Under the pieces are notes generated by a model, which worked only from the letters and a program-made list of their open reading frames with translations, was not told the origin of the DNA and made no database searches. Positions 1-11,550 of a DNA stretch of 64,000 nt are shown here, piece after piece. Source of the DNA: Megalonaias nervosa (taxonomy: Eukaryota > Mollusca > Bivalvia > Unionida > Unionidae); NCBI GenBank assembly GCA_016617855.1, contig JAECUM010093679.1:1-64000 (forward strand), read 5' to 3'. A program made the position numbers and the translations under genes. Positions within the stretch are counted from its first letter, which is position 1. Each line of letters begins with the position of its first letter.

Positions 1-474
1 TTTTACGCCACCCAAATATTGTATACACAAATAAAATCCATGTACAAATTTAATTCACAAGTAATTTTTAAAGAATCTTCCAAAATTACCCCTTACATAT
101 GGCGAAAAGCTGTATTTGCTAAATGTAAGGTGGAATGATATCCTGGAACTCAATCGTTATTGCAATCCTGTCCACGTTATACAAAGTATTAAGGAATCTC
201 GGTCGCAAAATAAGCAAAGGCAAAAATGTTTATTTAATAACCTTGAAAAAGTTGAGAAAAAGAACGTATTCAAAATGAAAGGGATAGATTGCAGCGTAAT
301 AAATATAGGTAATTGCACGCCAACATTTTAGAGGAGACAGAAATTGCATGCATCAATATATACATCAAGCTGACAATGGTGACATGCAGTCATATACTTT
401 ACTTATCGATCTCAAATGCTGATGGGGAGCAGTACAACACAATGTCTTCTTTTTAATTTTTTTTTATTTCGTAG
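1..474. other. no recognisable feature
   Basis: AT-rich single-copy sequence. A short open frame at 116-331 has no recognisable motif. The T-rich run just before 475 would serve as the polypyrimidine tract of the exon-like segment that follows. Confidence 0.5.
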
Positions 475-547
475 AACAAGGCTATCAAGAAAGCCGGTTT
501 CTACAACAGGTCTGGGATGTATCTGTATGAGATTTGCCATATAATAG
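475..547 (+). CDS. possible orphan internal exon, product unknown
   Basis: A T-rich tract ending in TTTCGTAG precedes an open stretch of 24 codons plus one base, followed by a GTATGC donor. The only open frame reads NKAIKKAGFYNRSGMYLYEI then CHII, balanced in composition and unlike the low-complexity frames elsewhere in the window. The other two frames contain stops. I do not recognise the family. No partner exon was found nearby, and a solo LTR sits 33 bp beyond the proposed donor, so the segment may be a real exon of a plus-strand gene lying mostly to the left, or a pseudogene relic. The call rests on splice-like borders and residue composition only. Confidence 0.35.
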
Positions 548-580
548 GTATGCAAAATGGAATGGAGATTCGGGGACTAT

Positions 581-1484
581 TGTTACGTGTCTAGGCTCAT
601 ACAAAAGTAACAAAGAAAAGAGTGAAGCAAACGATCTTTGTAAATTTAACAAAATAATTTATTTCCCTAGAAAACAAGGTCAAAATATAAAAAAAAGGAC
701 TTACGGTTTATTAAACTAATCCAAAATTAATTCTAGAATTAATACATATAAGTCCTATCAATAAAAAGTTCTAAGTGCATCAAAGTTCGAATCCCGATGA
801 AGTTCCAAGATGGAAGGCGATGACGTCTTCGATAACCTGCTTTGTGTTGTCGTGTCAACAGTTCCTTGTTGAATCACCAAGAATAATATCCCGGCTTTAG
901 AATTCCGAATAATTTTCAGTAAATGTCTTTGTCCAAGAATTCTGATGAGCACGCGATAAAGTTTCCAGGGAAAATAAATTATTAATTCTGAAAAATAGAA
1001 AAATTCAAATCAAACTGGCAACAACAAAAATACCTTTGAGCCCGAAGGTATGAATTACGATTGACCAAAAATCACTATGAAACGTCAATTTTAACCCTAA
1101 CTGAAACGCAAAACGGATCACCTGATAAGGTCACGTGATCACTTCCTTTCAAGCGACGTAGCAACATTATATGCCGGCTGTCACGTCCGCCATGGACGAA
1201 CTAGATTGTACTGAACGAATCTTACTATAGGATTCAATAATAAAAAATAATAAAAAAGTTGTTTACTACAGAGCTGAAACTGGTTCTGAATCTAGGTCAC
1301 CAAAAGATACAATGTTTCTACCAATGCTTGTTTATCAGGTTTAACAGAACTGAACTGAATTTTCTGAAGAAATGTCAAATCCAGTGAATAGAGTTATCAT
1401 TACAATAATATGTAATGAAATAAAATAAAATAAAAAAGAAATTTAGAACTAACACACAAGTAATTAAATTACATATACGTAACA
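581..1484 (-). mobile_element. solo LTR of a Ty3/Gypsy family (copy A)
   Basis: About 904 bp with termini TGTTACG...CGTAACA. The flanking five bases are ACTAT on both sides (576-580 and 1485-1489), a perfect target-site duplication. Much of it aligns by eye with the LTR at 29821-30720, which belongs to an element with pol sequence, and this fixes the family and the minus orientation. No internal element sequence flanks it, so it is a solo LTR left by LTR-LTR recombination. An AATAAA-like GGGAAATAAATT near its 3' end is shared with the other copies. Confidence 0.9.
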
Positions 1485-1545
1485 ACTATCAAAATAAACC
1501 AATGATCATTTCAAACAATTCAGACGGCCGTGCTAAACCTGAAAA

Positions 1546-1858
1546 CATGAATGCCAGGAACACACGTCACTATACTTATATACATGAATGCCAGGAACAC
1601 ATACATGTCACTATACTTGAATGCCAGGAACATAAACAGGTCACTATACTTATACATGAAAGCCAGGAACACATACATGTGACTATACTTATATAAGTGA
1701 ATGCCAGGAACAGAAACAGGTCACTATACTTATATACATGAATGCCAGGAATACATATATGTCACTATACTTATATACATGAATGTAAAGAACACATACA
1801 TGCCACTATACTTATATAAGTGAATGCCAGGAACATAAACAGATCACCATACTTATAC
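1546..1858. repeat. minisatellite, unit about 40 bp, about 8 copies
   Basis: Imperfect tandem copies built on ATGAATGCCAGGAACA followed by CACTATACTTATA. Unit length varies because of small indels. It starts about 60 bp right of the solo LTR. Confidence 0.9.
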
Positions 1859-2387
1859 AAACAGGCTACAATTACTAATATGACCAAGCCTTCACCGATA
1901 CTTACGCTCTGGATCATGCATTTGATTAAATACATGCAGCTGGATTTAAGTCCGTGGAAATTTTTAAGGTTAATTCAGAGTAACTTAAACTTTAATTATG
2001 GATTCTACGTTTCCATCTTTTCAATACAGAGAATGCCCAGTAATGGTTGTCCAGTACCATGTATACTGGACAATGTCTGTCTGTCTGTCTCTCGTTAAAA
2101 GATACAAACAAAGCACTTACAATTGGTAAAATAATATATGTATCCAATTAAACAGGTATTTCATATTGACCATGGGGACATGGCATCGATAGATTGAAAC
2201 TAAGGGATGAATATATGATAGAATCCTTTCTTCTTTCATTACGTATATTATACTCTAGGGAAAAGGTTTTCAAAACATCGTTTTTTGTTCCTTAAAATAG
2301 CATTGGTAAAATCGTAACTGTAATAAGATTCGAAGATATTTCCCCTTTCTTTTTCTTTTATAAATAGGGGCATAGCAGGCATATTAC

Positions 2388-2510
2388 ATCAAAATAGGGA
2401 TTATAATCTTGCCATATGTCTTACAACATCAAAATAGGGACTGAATCATGTCATAAGTCGTTGTACAGCATCAAAATAGGGACTGAATCATGGCATAAGT
2501 CGTTGCAGAA
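2388..2510. repeat. three-copy tandem repeat, unit about 41 bp
   Basis: Three imperfect copies of a unit starting CATCAAAATAGGGA and containing CATAAGTCGTT. The flanking sequence from 1859 to 2387 and from 2511 to 2852 shows nothing recognisable apart from a short CTGT run near 2080. Confidence 0.8.
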
Positions 2511-2852
2511 AATATATTCCGCATATTACAGAACAACCGCTTTATCAGACAATTCTTTCAACACCAGGGTGAAACTATCGCAGTATTTGTAAGTTACTCT
2601 AAGATATTATGAAGGTTGTTTACATTGTACGGATTTTTGACATCATAACAGGTCAGTTTTGAGGTTATGCAAAGTGGGATCAGCACGTGCTACCAATATG
2701 GTCTTATAGGAACCATCTGGAGTGTATGTAAACAACACACTTTTATGTAACGTAAACATAAGTAAAGTAATTGCTTGCTATTTGCAAATAAGACAACATA
2801 ATTTTCGACAGCTTGATAAACATTTGATTATGATCTTGACATTTAGTGAAAG

Positions 2853-3024
2853 GATTACGCAATCATTGTCCAATTAGAACATGTGTTATAGATTTAAATC
2901 GACGATGAAGCATTACGTAATCATTGTCCAATTGGTACATGTGTTATAGATTTAAATCGACATTGAAGGGTGACCTTATAATTGTAAAATTAGAACATAT
3001 GTTGTAGATTTAAATCGACAATGA
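2853..3024. repeat. three-copy tandem repeat, unit about 60 bp
   Basis: Three copies containing ATCATTGTCCAATTAG and TTATAGATTTAAATCGAC, with moderate divergence. Confidence 0.8.
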
Positions 3025-4778
3025 AGAAGAAGAAACAACGGATTGAAGTTCATCCAAAGCTTAAATAATAGAAATGAACTGAGGCTATGGTACTGTAGAT
3101 ATAGTGAAATGGCGGACCAATGGCTTTACCCCATTTGTTATTGAACGGAATAACTTCCTGGTTTAAATGAGGTATGGAAAAGGTAAATTATGGAAAAGGT
3201 GAACTGATGATAATTCTGTCAATGTTCATTAAGAGAGAAATATGTTCGTAAAGTGACGACCCGGTAGCTGTAATATACATTCAGAATAAACATAATAACG
3301 AGTACAGAGACATATAGAAACAATATATAATAGAGTATAATGAGACCATTAGAAATTCAGGTATTTTATTGCAATTCTTAGAAATGCTCACAGACAAATA
3401 CACACATTTGAAACGTAAATAGACGAATATGACGTGATTTGGATTCTTTGTTGATTCTTCATGAAGGTTTTCTTATTTAAAGGTTTGTTTAAAATATACC
3501 ATCGCATTTGTTCGATAGATTAATAGGCCAAATTATGTATACATGTAAACTTGACCTTGGCCAGCTGAGCTTATTTCTTGGTCATTTCTAATACTTGTGT
3601 ACAAATGATGTCTTTGTTCCTATTTTGCGTCCTAATGGCAAAAGCAAACATTCAAAGTCACGTGCATGGGCAACTAGTACCGATTATATTTTACTCATGG
3701 AGAAATTATTTTTCTTTAATTGGACATAGAAACCATCTGATTAAAATCAATATCTAGTTATAATAATTAGAGTTGGCAGACACTGATAAAGATGTATGTC
3801 CTGGTGACCTTTGGAATTCCAGGTCCACTTATTTTAGTAACTTTTCAAATCAAGCATTGCGTTTCTCGTTAAGGAGAGTTATCTTTAAAAACTTACACGT
3901 TCCAAATGACGTTTATCCAAGTTCATAAATATGAAAGCTGTAATGCGTTTGGTGAATCGAAAGTCAACAGAATATAAATTTCTCTCAGATTTCCGTCATG
4001 CAAGAGATTTCCATTTTAATCAAATTGAATACAGAGGTTATGAAAAAAGTGAAACCGCGAGCAAAACGATTCACCTTTTTTTGGAGACTGCTGAATATCA
4101 ATGTTCGGTGCGACTATGAGTTTCGGTGTTCTGACCGATCTTATGAAGTCGGACAGCATTGTCGGGTTTTCTTTTCATTTTTTCATTACAGAATATACAA
4201 AGTTATTTCTTATAATTAACGATACTACCCTGTTGTGTCCCTGGGCAAGGCGCTTGCCTTGGCACGACATAAGATTCGTGTTTCAGAGTCTTAGAACGCA
4301 AAGCAAAACAAAACCAACCCAAATCTTATAATTGTTAGAGAAAATGAATAAAAGTGCAAAAACAAGACAGCACGACCACCAGTCTACATAACTTTTATTC
4401 TTGTTTTAAGTTTTAGTGTCTGACTTTTAACCTGGAAATACTTGAATTGAATTGTGGTCCATTCAGTTTATATTAATTTTTGTACGAAAATATTGGTTTT
4501 CTTCCTTGACCTCTATACATAGTTTTTCCTGTTTACAATTAGCCTGTAAGGTTTCTTTCGAGGTTTTTACAATTTTATCGCAATTATAGTATTTCAGATA
4601 TTCAAAGACAATATCAAGTGCAAAAAGCCCCACCATCAAACCTTTGCATATTTTCCCAAAATCTAGCAAAAATGAAAGGTCCGCACTGCATTCATATTTT
4701 TCCCGTATCACCTCCAAAACCGAGAGCTCGTGAAAAAGTACGTGAAATATTCAAAGCAGCAGTAATTTTTCAGTCATG

Positions 4779-4782
<4 letters not shown>
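3025..4782. other. no gene recognised
   Basis: Single-copy AT-rich DNA. Three short overlapping open frames at 3931-4331 have no motif I recognise. The string GTGTCCCTGGGCAAGGCGCTT near 4235 resembles a motif of invertebrate repeats. Its near complement recurs near 36645. Confidence 0.4.

Positions 4783-4831
<49 letters not shown>
4783..4831. repeat. (CT)n microsatellite
   Basis: A nearly pure CT dinucleotide run of about 48 bp. The serine/leucine open frames over it are artefacts. Confidence 0.95.
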
Positions 4832-4836
<5 letters not shown>

Positions 4837-6009
4837 ATGTGACCCTACGATACGAAAGGAAAATATGGATCATCAGCAAAGAACAAACTCTATACTTAGA
4901 ATCTACACGAAACTGCTTAATGCGGTCAAGGTCGTCTGATGTGTAATATGTACCTACGCAGAAATCAATAAAAAATTGAAATGAATCTTACAATATAGAA
5001 CACAGTGGTATACCCTTACATTTGTTAATTTTCACATTAATCCAACGTTGACAATATCTGGAACTAAAGATGATTGAGAGATTTGAAAAAACTTCCTCAT
5101 TATTTATCGTTGGGCCGATATATACGAGATAATTGCACTATGGTTAAGAGCGATTGGCAAACGGAGAAGCAAACATTGCTATCTGTAAGTTAAAAATTGG
5201 CATCTGAAAACATGAGATCCATCGAAGGCATGTATAAATAATCTGCCAGCGTGAGATATATTTATCGTGCTACTCCCGAGTAATGTAACAAAACATTTTG
5301 AGATACGCACTGAAAACATATATTAATTTGATCACCAGAGACACAAGTGAAATTTGAATATAATCCGTTATAACGTGTATATATGCGCGCGTGCGTGCGT
5401 GCCTGTGTGTGATTCTCTGTGCGATAAAAACGCAATTACAGTTAATCCAATCATTGAAAAATTTCATACAACATTACTTTTCTGACCAAAGCTCAAAATA
5501 GAGATGTAGTTTACTCGTTTTAAGAACGGTTTGATCTGTTTTGATTTGTTGATGCAATTAGTTTCTTCCCCGGACGACGAGCATGTTTAGAACAGCATGG
5601 GGAAATGGAGTCACAGGCTTAAGAGAGTGTAACATGCATGATTCAGGTGGGTGGGACTGGCAACATCCCACTGAAGTTTGCAAATTAGGTTGCATTGGCA
5701 TTTGATGCTCTTTGGAAAATATTGTTTAATGACAACGTGCTTTATTTTCATGAATTTAGATTGTAAGTTCTAATGGTCATTTACTAATTAGTATATTAAA
5801 TACTAAATTCTTCATAATTGTGAGTCTGTACTTTAAGATGAGGTCATCTTTAAAACACAGTGCGTAGTTTCAACGTAGTGCAGCTGAACCTTTAGTCCAT
5901 GTAAACATTTGATCTGACTTCGGTTCATGTTTTCTTGAAAATCCAGGCTGACCCAGCTCCTGATTGGCCGGTGTTTAAAGTACTACACCTTATTTGTAAA
6001 TTAGTTAGT
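4832..6009. other. no gene recognised
   Basis: Single-copy sequence with a short alternating GT/GC run near 5385-5410. No coding signal or repeat structure was seen. Confidence 0.4.
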
Positions 6010-6266
6010 TGTTGTTGTTGTTGTTGTTGTAGGGTTTAACGCCATTTGTCAGCACACGATAGGCTGTACATGGGGGCCAGTATTAATGGTGGAGGAAGAA
6101 CCCGGGAAAACCCTGGAAAGAACCACTGACCCACGAGAAGCTACCTGCAAGCTTTCTTACATACCCACATTGGCCGAGCCTGAGACTCGAACCCACGCAG
6201 ACAGAGGTGAGATGGCAATGATCCGTAACGGATAGCGCTTTAGACCACTTGGTCACTCGGGGCCCC
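6010..6266 (-). mobile_element. tRNA-derived SINE with lophotrochozoan-type core
   Basis: Read on the minus strand, it starts GGGGCCCCGAGTGACCAAG, a tRNA-like A-box region, followed by a B-box-like GTGGGTTCGAGTC. Next comes a core with GGGTTTTCCCGGGTTCTTCC and a 3' tail GGCGTTAAACCCTAC ending in a (CAA)n run. The GGCGTTAAAC tail is characteristic of SINE families widespread in molluscs and other lophotrochozoans, and is the best single clue to the host lineage. It looks full length. I did not identify a target-site duplication. Confidence 0.85.
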
Positions 6267-6524
6267 TTAAATTAGTTTTAGAATGAATATTTCAACCCTA
6301 ATCCATTTTAGTAATTGCGTCTTAGCTTTCTATATAGGAGATGATTTACTGAAAGTTTTCAATTTCATGCAATAACATCATTCTTGGAAAACATGTTGTG
6401 ATCACTTTGAGAGGATTTATTGATTTATTTACTTATTTATTTTTCTATTTATTTATTTATTTTATTCGATTATTCATTGAAATTATAGTGCTCAGATATT
6501 CGGATTTAATATCTGTTTCTGAAG

Positions 6525-6705
6525 TACTGTAAATTCGTTTAAAGACATTTTGGATCATATCATTGTGATACATGAAGACAACTGGCACATAAGCACAATG
6601 CAGTGAACTTCATTCGTAATGCCATTGGAACCCTTTGGATTCTACTTAGTGTAAGACCATAGACTCGTAGCGTAAGCTAACAAGTTTACCTGGAATGAAC
6701 AGCTT
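6525..6705 (+). mobile_element. degraded LTR fragment, same family as 12905-13224
   Basis: The stretch with AAAGACATTTTGGATCATAT and CATTGTGATACAT matches 12920-12960, and AAGACCATAGACTCGTAG near 6652 matches the end of the relic at 13205-13224. That end resembles the Gypsy LTR 3' end. The termini cannot be placed. Confidence 0.45.
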
Positions 6706-7266
6706 TATATTCTAATTATTACAAAATTGTAAGTATTAATCTAAGTACCCGATTATGCTAATTGCATCTTTTGCCATTTTGGTAATGCACTTATCACACT
6801 TCGTTGACCGGTTAACTGGTTGCTTGGCTGCTCCTTCCGCCTAAAATAACTCCATTCTCCCAACTATTAAACAACAAACAGATGACTAAGATTAGCATAA
6901 TTAATAACGGCATGCCTAAACTTACTCATCCACTCCCTGGAAACCATGTTCAATAAATCCTGTGACATGAAAAGATGACTTATTTTGGGGCACCCTTCTC
7001 AAAATATTGTAATAAATTTGGAGTATGCGCATTTGGTTATAGCGCCCAATTTTAAGGAATTCTTTGATTTTTGTGATTACTTGTTTCATTATGGGAACTC
7101 GGTCCTGTGGAAATATTCCTTAGCCCGAAATAATTTAGCCAATTACAAGGAACAAACGTCACGGAGTGAAGTGCTAGTGAGTTTCCATGATGCCATGGTT
7201 TACGTTTGGTGAATTCAGGTCAAAGTCGCATGAGTGTCCCTGTCATTCAATAGTCCCTATTAAAAT

Positions 7267-7803
7267 CTAGTGGTGTACATTGGTTGTGTGACTCCAGATG
7301 CAGCATTTATGATTGGAGACTGGTATTTTACACAATGGAATAAAGGAGAAGAGACTGTTCCATCGTCGGCAGGTACCGTTTATGTTGCCATGGTGGCAAA
7401 TGTGATGCAATTTTACAGGCGAAATGTGGCTTAAAACCATGATTTGACTGGCCGTAGGTGGCGTAGTAAAAATAGTTCCATGTGTTAGGGGGAGTTGTAT
7501 GGTTTTACGGCGTGAAATGCTTACGGTACAGAAAGTTGATGAAGAGAAACCATGCAGATGTGCAGTTGATAGACAGTTGGAAAGTTCTGAGATCTTTGCT
7601 CTTGTATTGATTAGAGTAAAAATATTTATAGAATGGACACCTTGGGCTTTCTGATTTACAACAGAAGCTGTATGGAAATTTTTGGAATTAGGGAAACTTA
7701 TGACTTCTAGCGGAATCGCGCCAGGGTTTGATACCGCTCGGTCAAGCCAAACTCCCAGGTTTGTAACAATACTAAGTTGAGTAAACACCTTTTTAATTGT
7801 CAT
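7267..7803 (-). other. unassigned open frame of 178 codons
   Basis: This is the longest open frame in the window outside tandem repeats. It is rich in Ser, Thr and His, which is common in antisense readings, and I see no conserved motif, signal peptide or membrane segment. The same-register plus reading is open for only about 55 codons before stops. It may be a chance frame or the shadow of a decayed element. No function is proposed. Confidence 0.2.
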
Positions 7804-8035
7804 AGTAGTGGAAATAGTTTTAATCTACATCATAGTTCTTATTTCCAGTTGTTTTACACTCAAGTTTAACCAATCAACGAGTGCATTTAGTTTTGATGAA
7901 ATCAAATACTATAACGTAATTTAATACAACATTTTATTCACATTATATAGGGATGCAATATGAGTTTTATTTTGTTTTTTTTTCACATTAATGATGATGA
8001 TGATGATATTCTATTTTTACAATGTCTTACCATTA

Positions 8036-8073
<38 letters not shown>

Positions 8074-8078
8074 TTACT
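8036..8078. repeat. (ATT)n microsatellite
   Basis: A run of about 13 ATT trinucleotides, preceded near 7990 by a short GAT run. Confidence 0.95.
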
Positions 8079-8171
8079 CTGAGTTGATGCGAAGGAAATC
8101 GGTTACCTCACATAAATATTTCAATTCTTAGTTTGCGTAAAAGTATGTAAGTTACAAAAAATAATTCGACA

Positions 8172-8210
8172 ACATACCCTATATGCAAAAGTAAATAGAC
8201 ACTATACATT
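8172..8210. repeat. left remnant of a tandem repeat split by a LINE
   Basis: It contains CTATATGCAAAAGTAAATAG followed by ACACTATAC, the unit of the array at 10811-10960 on the far side of the LINE. The two pieces suggest that the LINE inserted into one array. Confidence 0.7.
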
Positions 8211-8214
8211 TCCA

Positions 8215-9187
8215 GCTGCTTTGTTCAGCCTCATTTGCCAATTGCTCAACAAAGGTACTTTTTTCCATCCGGGTACTCCTTTTCACTTTTTTTATCCTTC
8301 ACTTTATACTCTTTTTGTGCTTCTTCATTCAACCTTGTTGATTTATCACTCAGCAGTTTGTCTTTGGCCTTTCTCCTTTCATCTATTGTCTTCCAAGTCT
8401 CTGATATTAATCATCTCTATTCCTTTTTCTTTCGATAACCAATGATTTTCTTTGCTACCTCAGAGTATATATTTTTGACGTTAGTTCATGTACTTTCAAC
8501 TGTGTTATGGTTTTGCCCATCCTCACTGGCTAATGCATTCAAACGATTTCTAAGCTCGATGGTAAAATCTCTCTTTATCTCTGGTGAGCAAAGTTTGCTG
8601 ATGTCAGACACTTTTCGCTGTTGCTGTGCAGTATGTGTTGCCCGTAGTTTCAGTTTATCGTGGTTATCACAAGGTAATGACCACTGTTGACAAGGACCTT
8701 GACATCTTGGAGAGATCAGCGTCACTTTTTATTGATGACAATATGGTTAATCTGGTTGATTTCCAAGTTAGTTTGGGATGTCTTTCCCAAGTTAGTTTGG
8801 GATGTCTTTTCCAAGTTAGTTTGGGATGTCTTTTCCTAGTTAGTTTGGGGTGTCTTTTCCAAATTAGTTTGGGGTGTCTTTACTAAGTTAGTCTGGGGTG
8901 TCTTTTCCAAGTTAGTTTGGGATGTCTTTTCCAAGTTAGTTTGCCGGTGTCTTTTCCAAGTTAGTTTGGGTGTCTTTTCCAAGTTAGTTTGCGTGTGTCT
9001 TTTTAGCGGGAAAACAGCACCGCCTATTACGCAGTTGTTGTTGAGGCAGAGGTCCCTAAGTCTTTCACCATTGTCATTGGTGACTCCACAGCCATGTTTC
9101 CTCATCATCTGCTCATTGTTTGTATTGTCTGTTCCTACCTTGGCAGTCATATCTCCCGCCATCAAAAGCATGTCATGTTGTGGGACT
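8215..9187 (-). mobile_element. inverted 5' part of an RTE-like LINE (endonuclease region), decayed
   Basis: Minus-strand reading shows an APE-type endonuclease: HDMLLMAGDMTAKVG, then NDNGERLRDLC and NCVIGGAVFP. After an internal minisatellite come NQI.HIVINKK and VNSGH.LVITT, and then a Lys/Arg-rich stretch that normally lies between endonuclease and reverse transcriptase. Stops and frame changes break it. Its orientation is opposite to the reverse transcriptase segment that begins at about 9188, and the two segments are consecutive parts of one element. That is the structure expected from twin priming. Clade assignment to RTE is from motif resemblance. Confidence 0.8.
8757..9000. repeat. 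24-bp minisatellite inside LINE endonuclease sequence
   Basis: About ten copies of CCAAGTTAGTTTGGGRTGTC followed by TTTT. It lies exactly between the endonuclease motifs GGAVFP and NQI.HIVIN, where an intact element would have about a dozen residues around a TW-S-PD motif. The repeat therefore grew from coding sequence of the LINE. Confidence 0.9.
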
Positions 9188-10810
9188 TTGTGACTCCTGG
9201 CGAGGGATAATACTCCTTTACATTCCAAGCAAAGTCTTCTGCAGAATTCTTCTCCTAAGGATGGACACAGCCATAGATGACAAATTCAGACAGGAACAAG
9301 CAGTGTTCCGCAAAGAAGAGGATACATAAATCAGATATTTTCTCTACGCGACATCACTGAACCGTGTCTGGAGTGTAATGTCCGCCTTTACATTAACATC
9401 ATTGACTTCAAGAAGGCATTTGACAGTGTTCATCGCGAAAGTCTATGGAAGATTCTTATAGCCTATGGAATACCACCCAAGGTAGTCAAACTATTTGGGA
9501 AGTTTTAACAGCACTTCGAGTGCATCGTTATCCTTAAGAATATTCTGATTAAAATCAGATCTTCACTGTCCTGGGTGAAGATCTGACAGCGACCGCTTAG
9601 GGGTCATGTTCTGGTGACCTTTTGGTTAGCCAATGGAAAAGCAGCTTTCAGAAATTTTAAAGTGAATCAAATCGATAGGCAAACATTGATGCTCTTCAGC
9701 TATACTGCTCAGTCTCCCAAACGCGAAGATATAAAACTTCATCTGATTGGCTGATAAAATTAGCGATTATGGTAATAACATAGGTCACCAGAATATGACC
9801 CCTAAGCGGTTGCTGTCAGATCTTCAGGTAGGACAGTGGAGATCTGATTTTAATCAAATTGTCCTTAAGAACAATCTTTCCGGGTCGTTCAAAATGAAGT
9901 TTGGTGTTAGGCAAGGTTGCATCCTCTCTCCCATTCTGTTCCTCATCACCATCGAGTGGATAATGCTTCAAACAAAATTTGACCATACCAGAGGGATCCA
10001 ACTGACACTCTTCTCACACCTTGAAGATCTGGACTTTGCTGATGTCCTGGCTGTCACTTCATCAAGGAACTCTCATCTTTAAGCAAAATCTGACAGAGTT
10101 AGCAAGTATCCTCAACAAACTGGCCTGCATGCCAATACAAAGAAAACCTAACAAACACCACAGCTACTCCTCTTATTACCATTGGTGGATAGGCGCTTGA
10201 GTTTGCAGAGGACTTCACCTACCTAGGTAGCCTAATTAGCAATGACAATGGTGCCAAAAAGGACATCAAGGCCAGGTTAAATAAAGCCAGAGGTGCTTTC
10301 AACAGACTTCGCCCTATTTGGAAATCAAAACAATATAAACTCAAAACAAAGATCAGACTTGACAACAGCAACGTAAAGTCGTTACTGATGTACGGCTCAG
10401 TGTTGGAGAGTAGCGAAGACAGACATGAGCTAAGTAAATTCATTTCACAATTGTTACCTCCGTAAAATCTGCAACATCTATTGGCCAAACGAGATCTCAG
10501 ATTTTAACCTATATGAAGAGGCGGGATGTAACAACATTTTCCTGGAGATTAAGATACGCAGGATCAAATGGCTCCGGCATGTAATAAGGATGCCCCAGGA
10601 ATGGATATCCAAGGTAGTCCTCAGATGGACACCAGCTGGTAAGCGTAAATGTGGACGGCCAAAGATAACCTGGCCAAAGACAGTGATGACCGAACTGGAA
10701 GAGATTGGACTTTCCTGGGACGAGGCACAAGCCAATGCTCAAGACCGACCTAGATGGCGTAAGTTAGTTGAAGCATTATGTCCCAGACGGGATGAGGAGG
10801 ACTAACTAAG
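9188..10810 (+). mobile_element. RTE-like LINE reverse transcriptase and 3' end, decayed
   Basis: Plus-strand reading gives WRGI.LL..PSKVFCRILL, then RQEQA.FRK and IDFKKAFDSVHRESLWKIL. After a MITE insertion at 9541-9861 it continues with GVRQGCILSPILFL, TLFSHLEDLDFAD, a FTYLGS box and a C-terminal GKRKCGRPKITW ending in a DEED motif and stop at 10803-10805. The order is that of a reverse transcriptase with the usual downstream domain. In FAD.LA the second Asp of the FADD box reads Val. Several frameshifts and stops show that it is dead. No poly(A) tail was seen. The repeat at 10811-10960 follows directly. Confidence 0.9.
9541..9861. mobile_element. MITE with long terminal inverted repeats, Mutator-like
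   Basis: About 321 bp inserted in the LINE reverse transcriptase. The first and last 80 bp (9541-9620 and 9782-9861) are inverted copies with roughly 85-90% identity by eye, sharing GATTAAAATCAGATC and ACCGCTTAGGGGTCAT. The flanks are direct repeats TCCTTAAGAA at 9531-9540 and 9862-9871, a 9-10 bp duplication. Long inverted repeats with such a duplication fit the Mutator (MULE) group. There is no coding capacity. Removing it restores continuity of the LINE from ECIVILKN to NLSGSF. Confidence 0.8.
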
Positions 10811-10960
10811 TAAATACCGTATATGCAAAAGTAAATAGACCGTATATCTTGTATGCAAAAATATATAGTATATTCTATATACAAAAGTAAATAGACATTA
10901 TACTCTATATGCAAAATTATATAGTATACCCTATATGCAAAAGTACCTATTTATATTCTA
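10811..10960. repeat. tandem repeat, unit about 35 bp, right of the LINE
   Basis: About four imperfect copies containing TATATGCAAAAGTAAATAGA. It matches the remnant at 8172-8210. Confidence 0.8.
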
Positions 10961-11496
10961 CCCTTGCAGAACAGTGTGTCCTTCATAGGATTATACAGTA
11001 AGATGGAGGTGCCAATATACTAGGCGAATGTGAAAGTACAGTCATAAGGAGAGAATCTGTTCACTTTGAAATCACTATTTTCCGAGATGTGAAGTGAGAA
11101 GACAGTATCAAAGCATGACCAAAAACAATAAGTGGAACTGTTTTGTGTTTTCGTCTCTTATGTAGATTTACTTGGCTGTTATCCGACCGTTTGTCCAACT
11201 CAAGGCAATTTCGTCATAACTTGAACTGAGTCCAAATCTTACTCACATTCTGGTCATCTTAGTGCATCTTAGGTTTGTATATAAGGTTCAGATCAGCAAG
11301 ATTATTAATTCCTATCCTAAGATCAATCTGTGGTGGAATCAGTTTAGTTATTCTCAGTTATAATTTGAGAAGAAATAGTTGTTTAAATTATTTAGTAGAA
11401 GTATTATGATAAGCTTTGTTATCATAACCTTCTTCTCATTTCTTGCTATGAGAAGGAATTACTCATGACTTAAGAAATGTCTTTGTCCATGGTTAG

Positions 11497-11550
<54 letters not shown>

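Noticed and set aside
7267..7803. 178-codon frame as a host gene
   Set aside because: No motif, and Ser/Thr/His-rich composition typical of antisense readings. Kept only as an unassigned frame.
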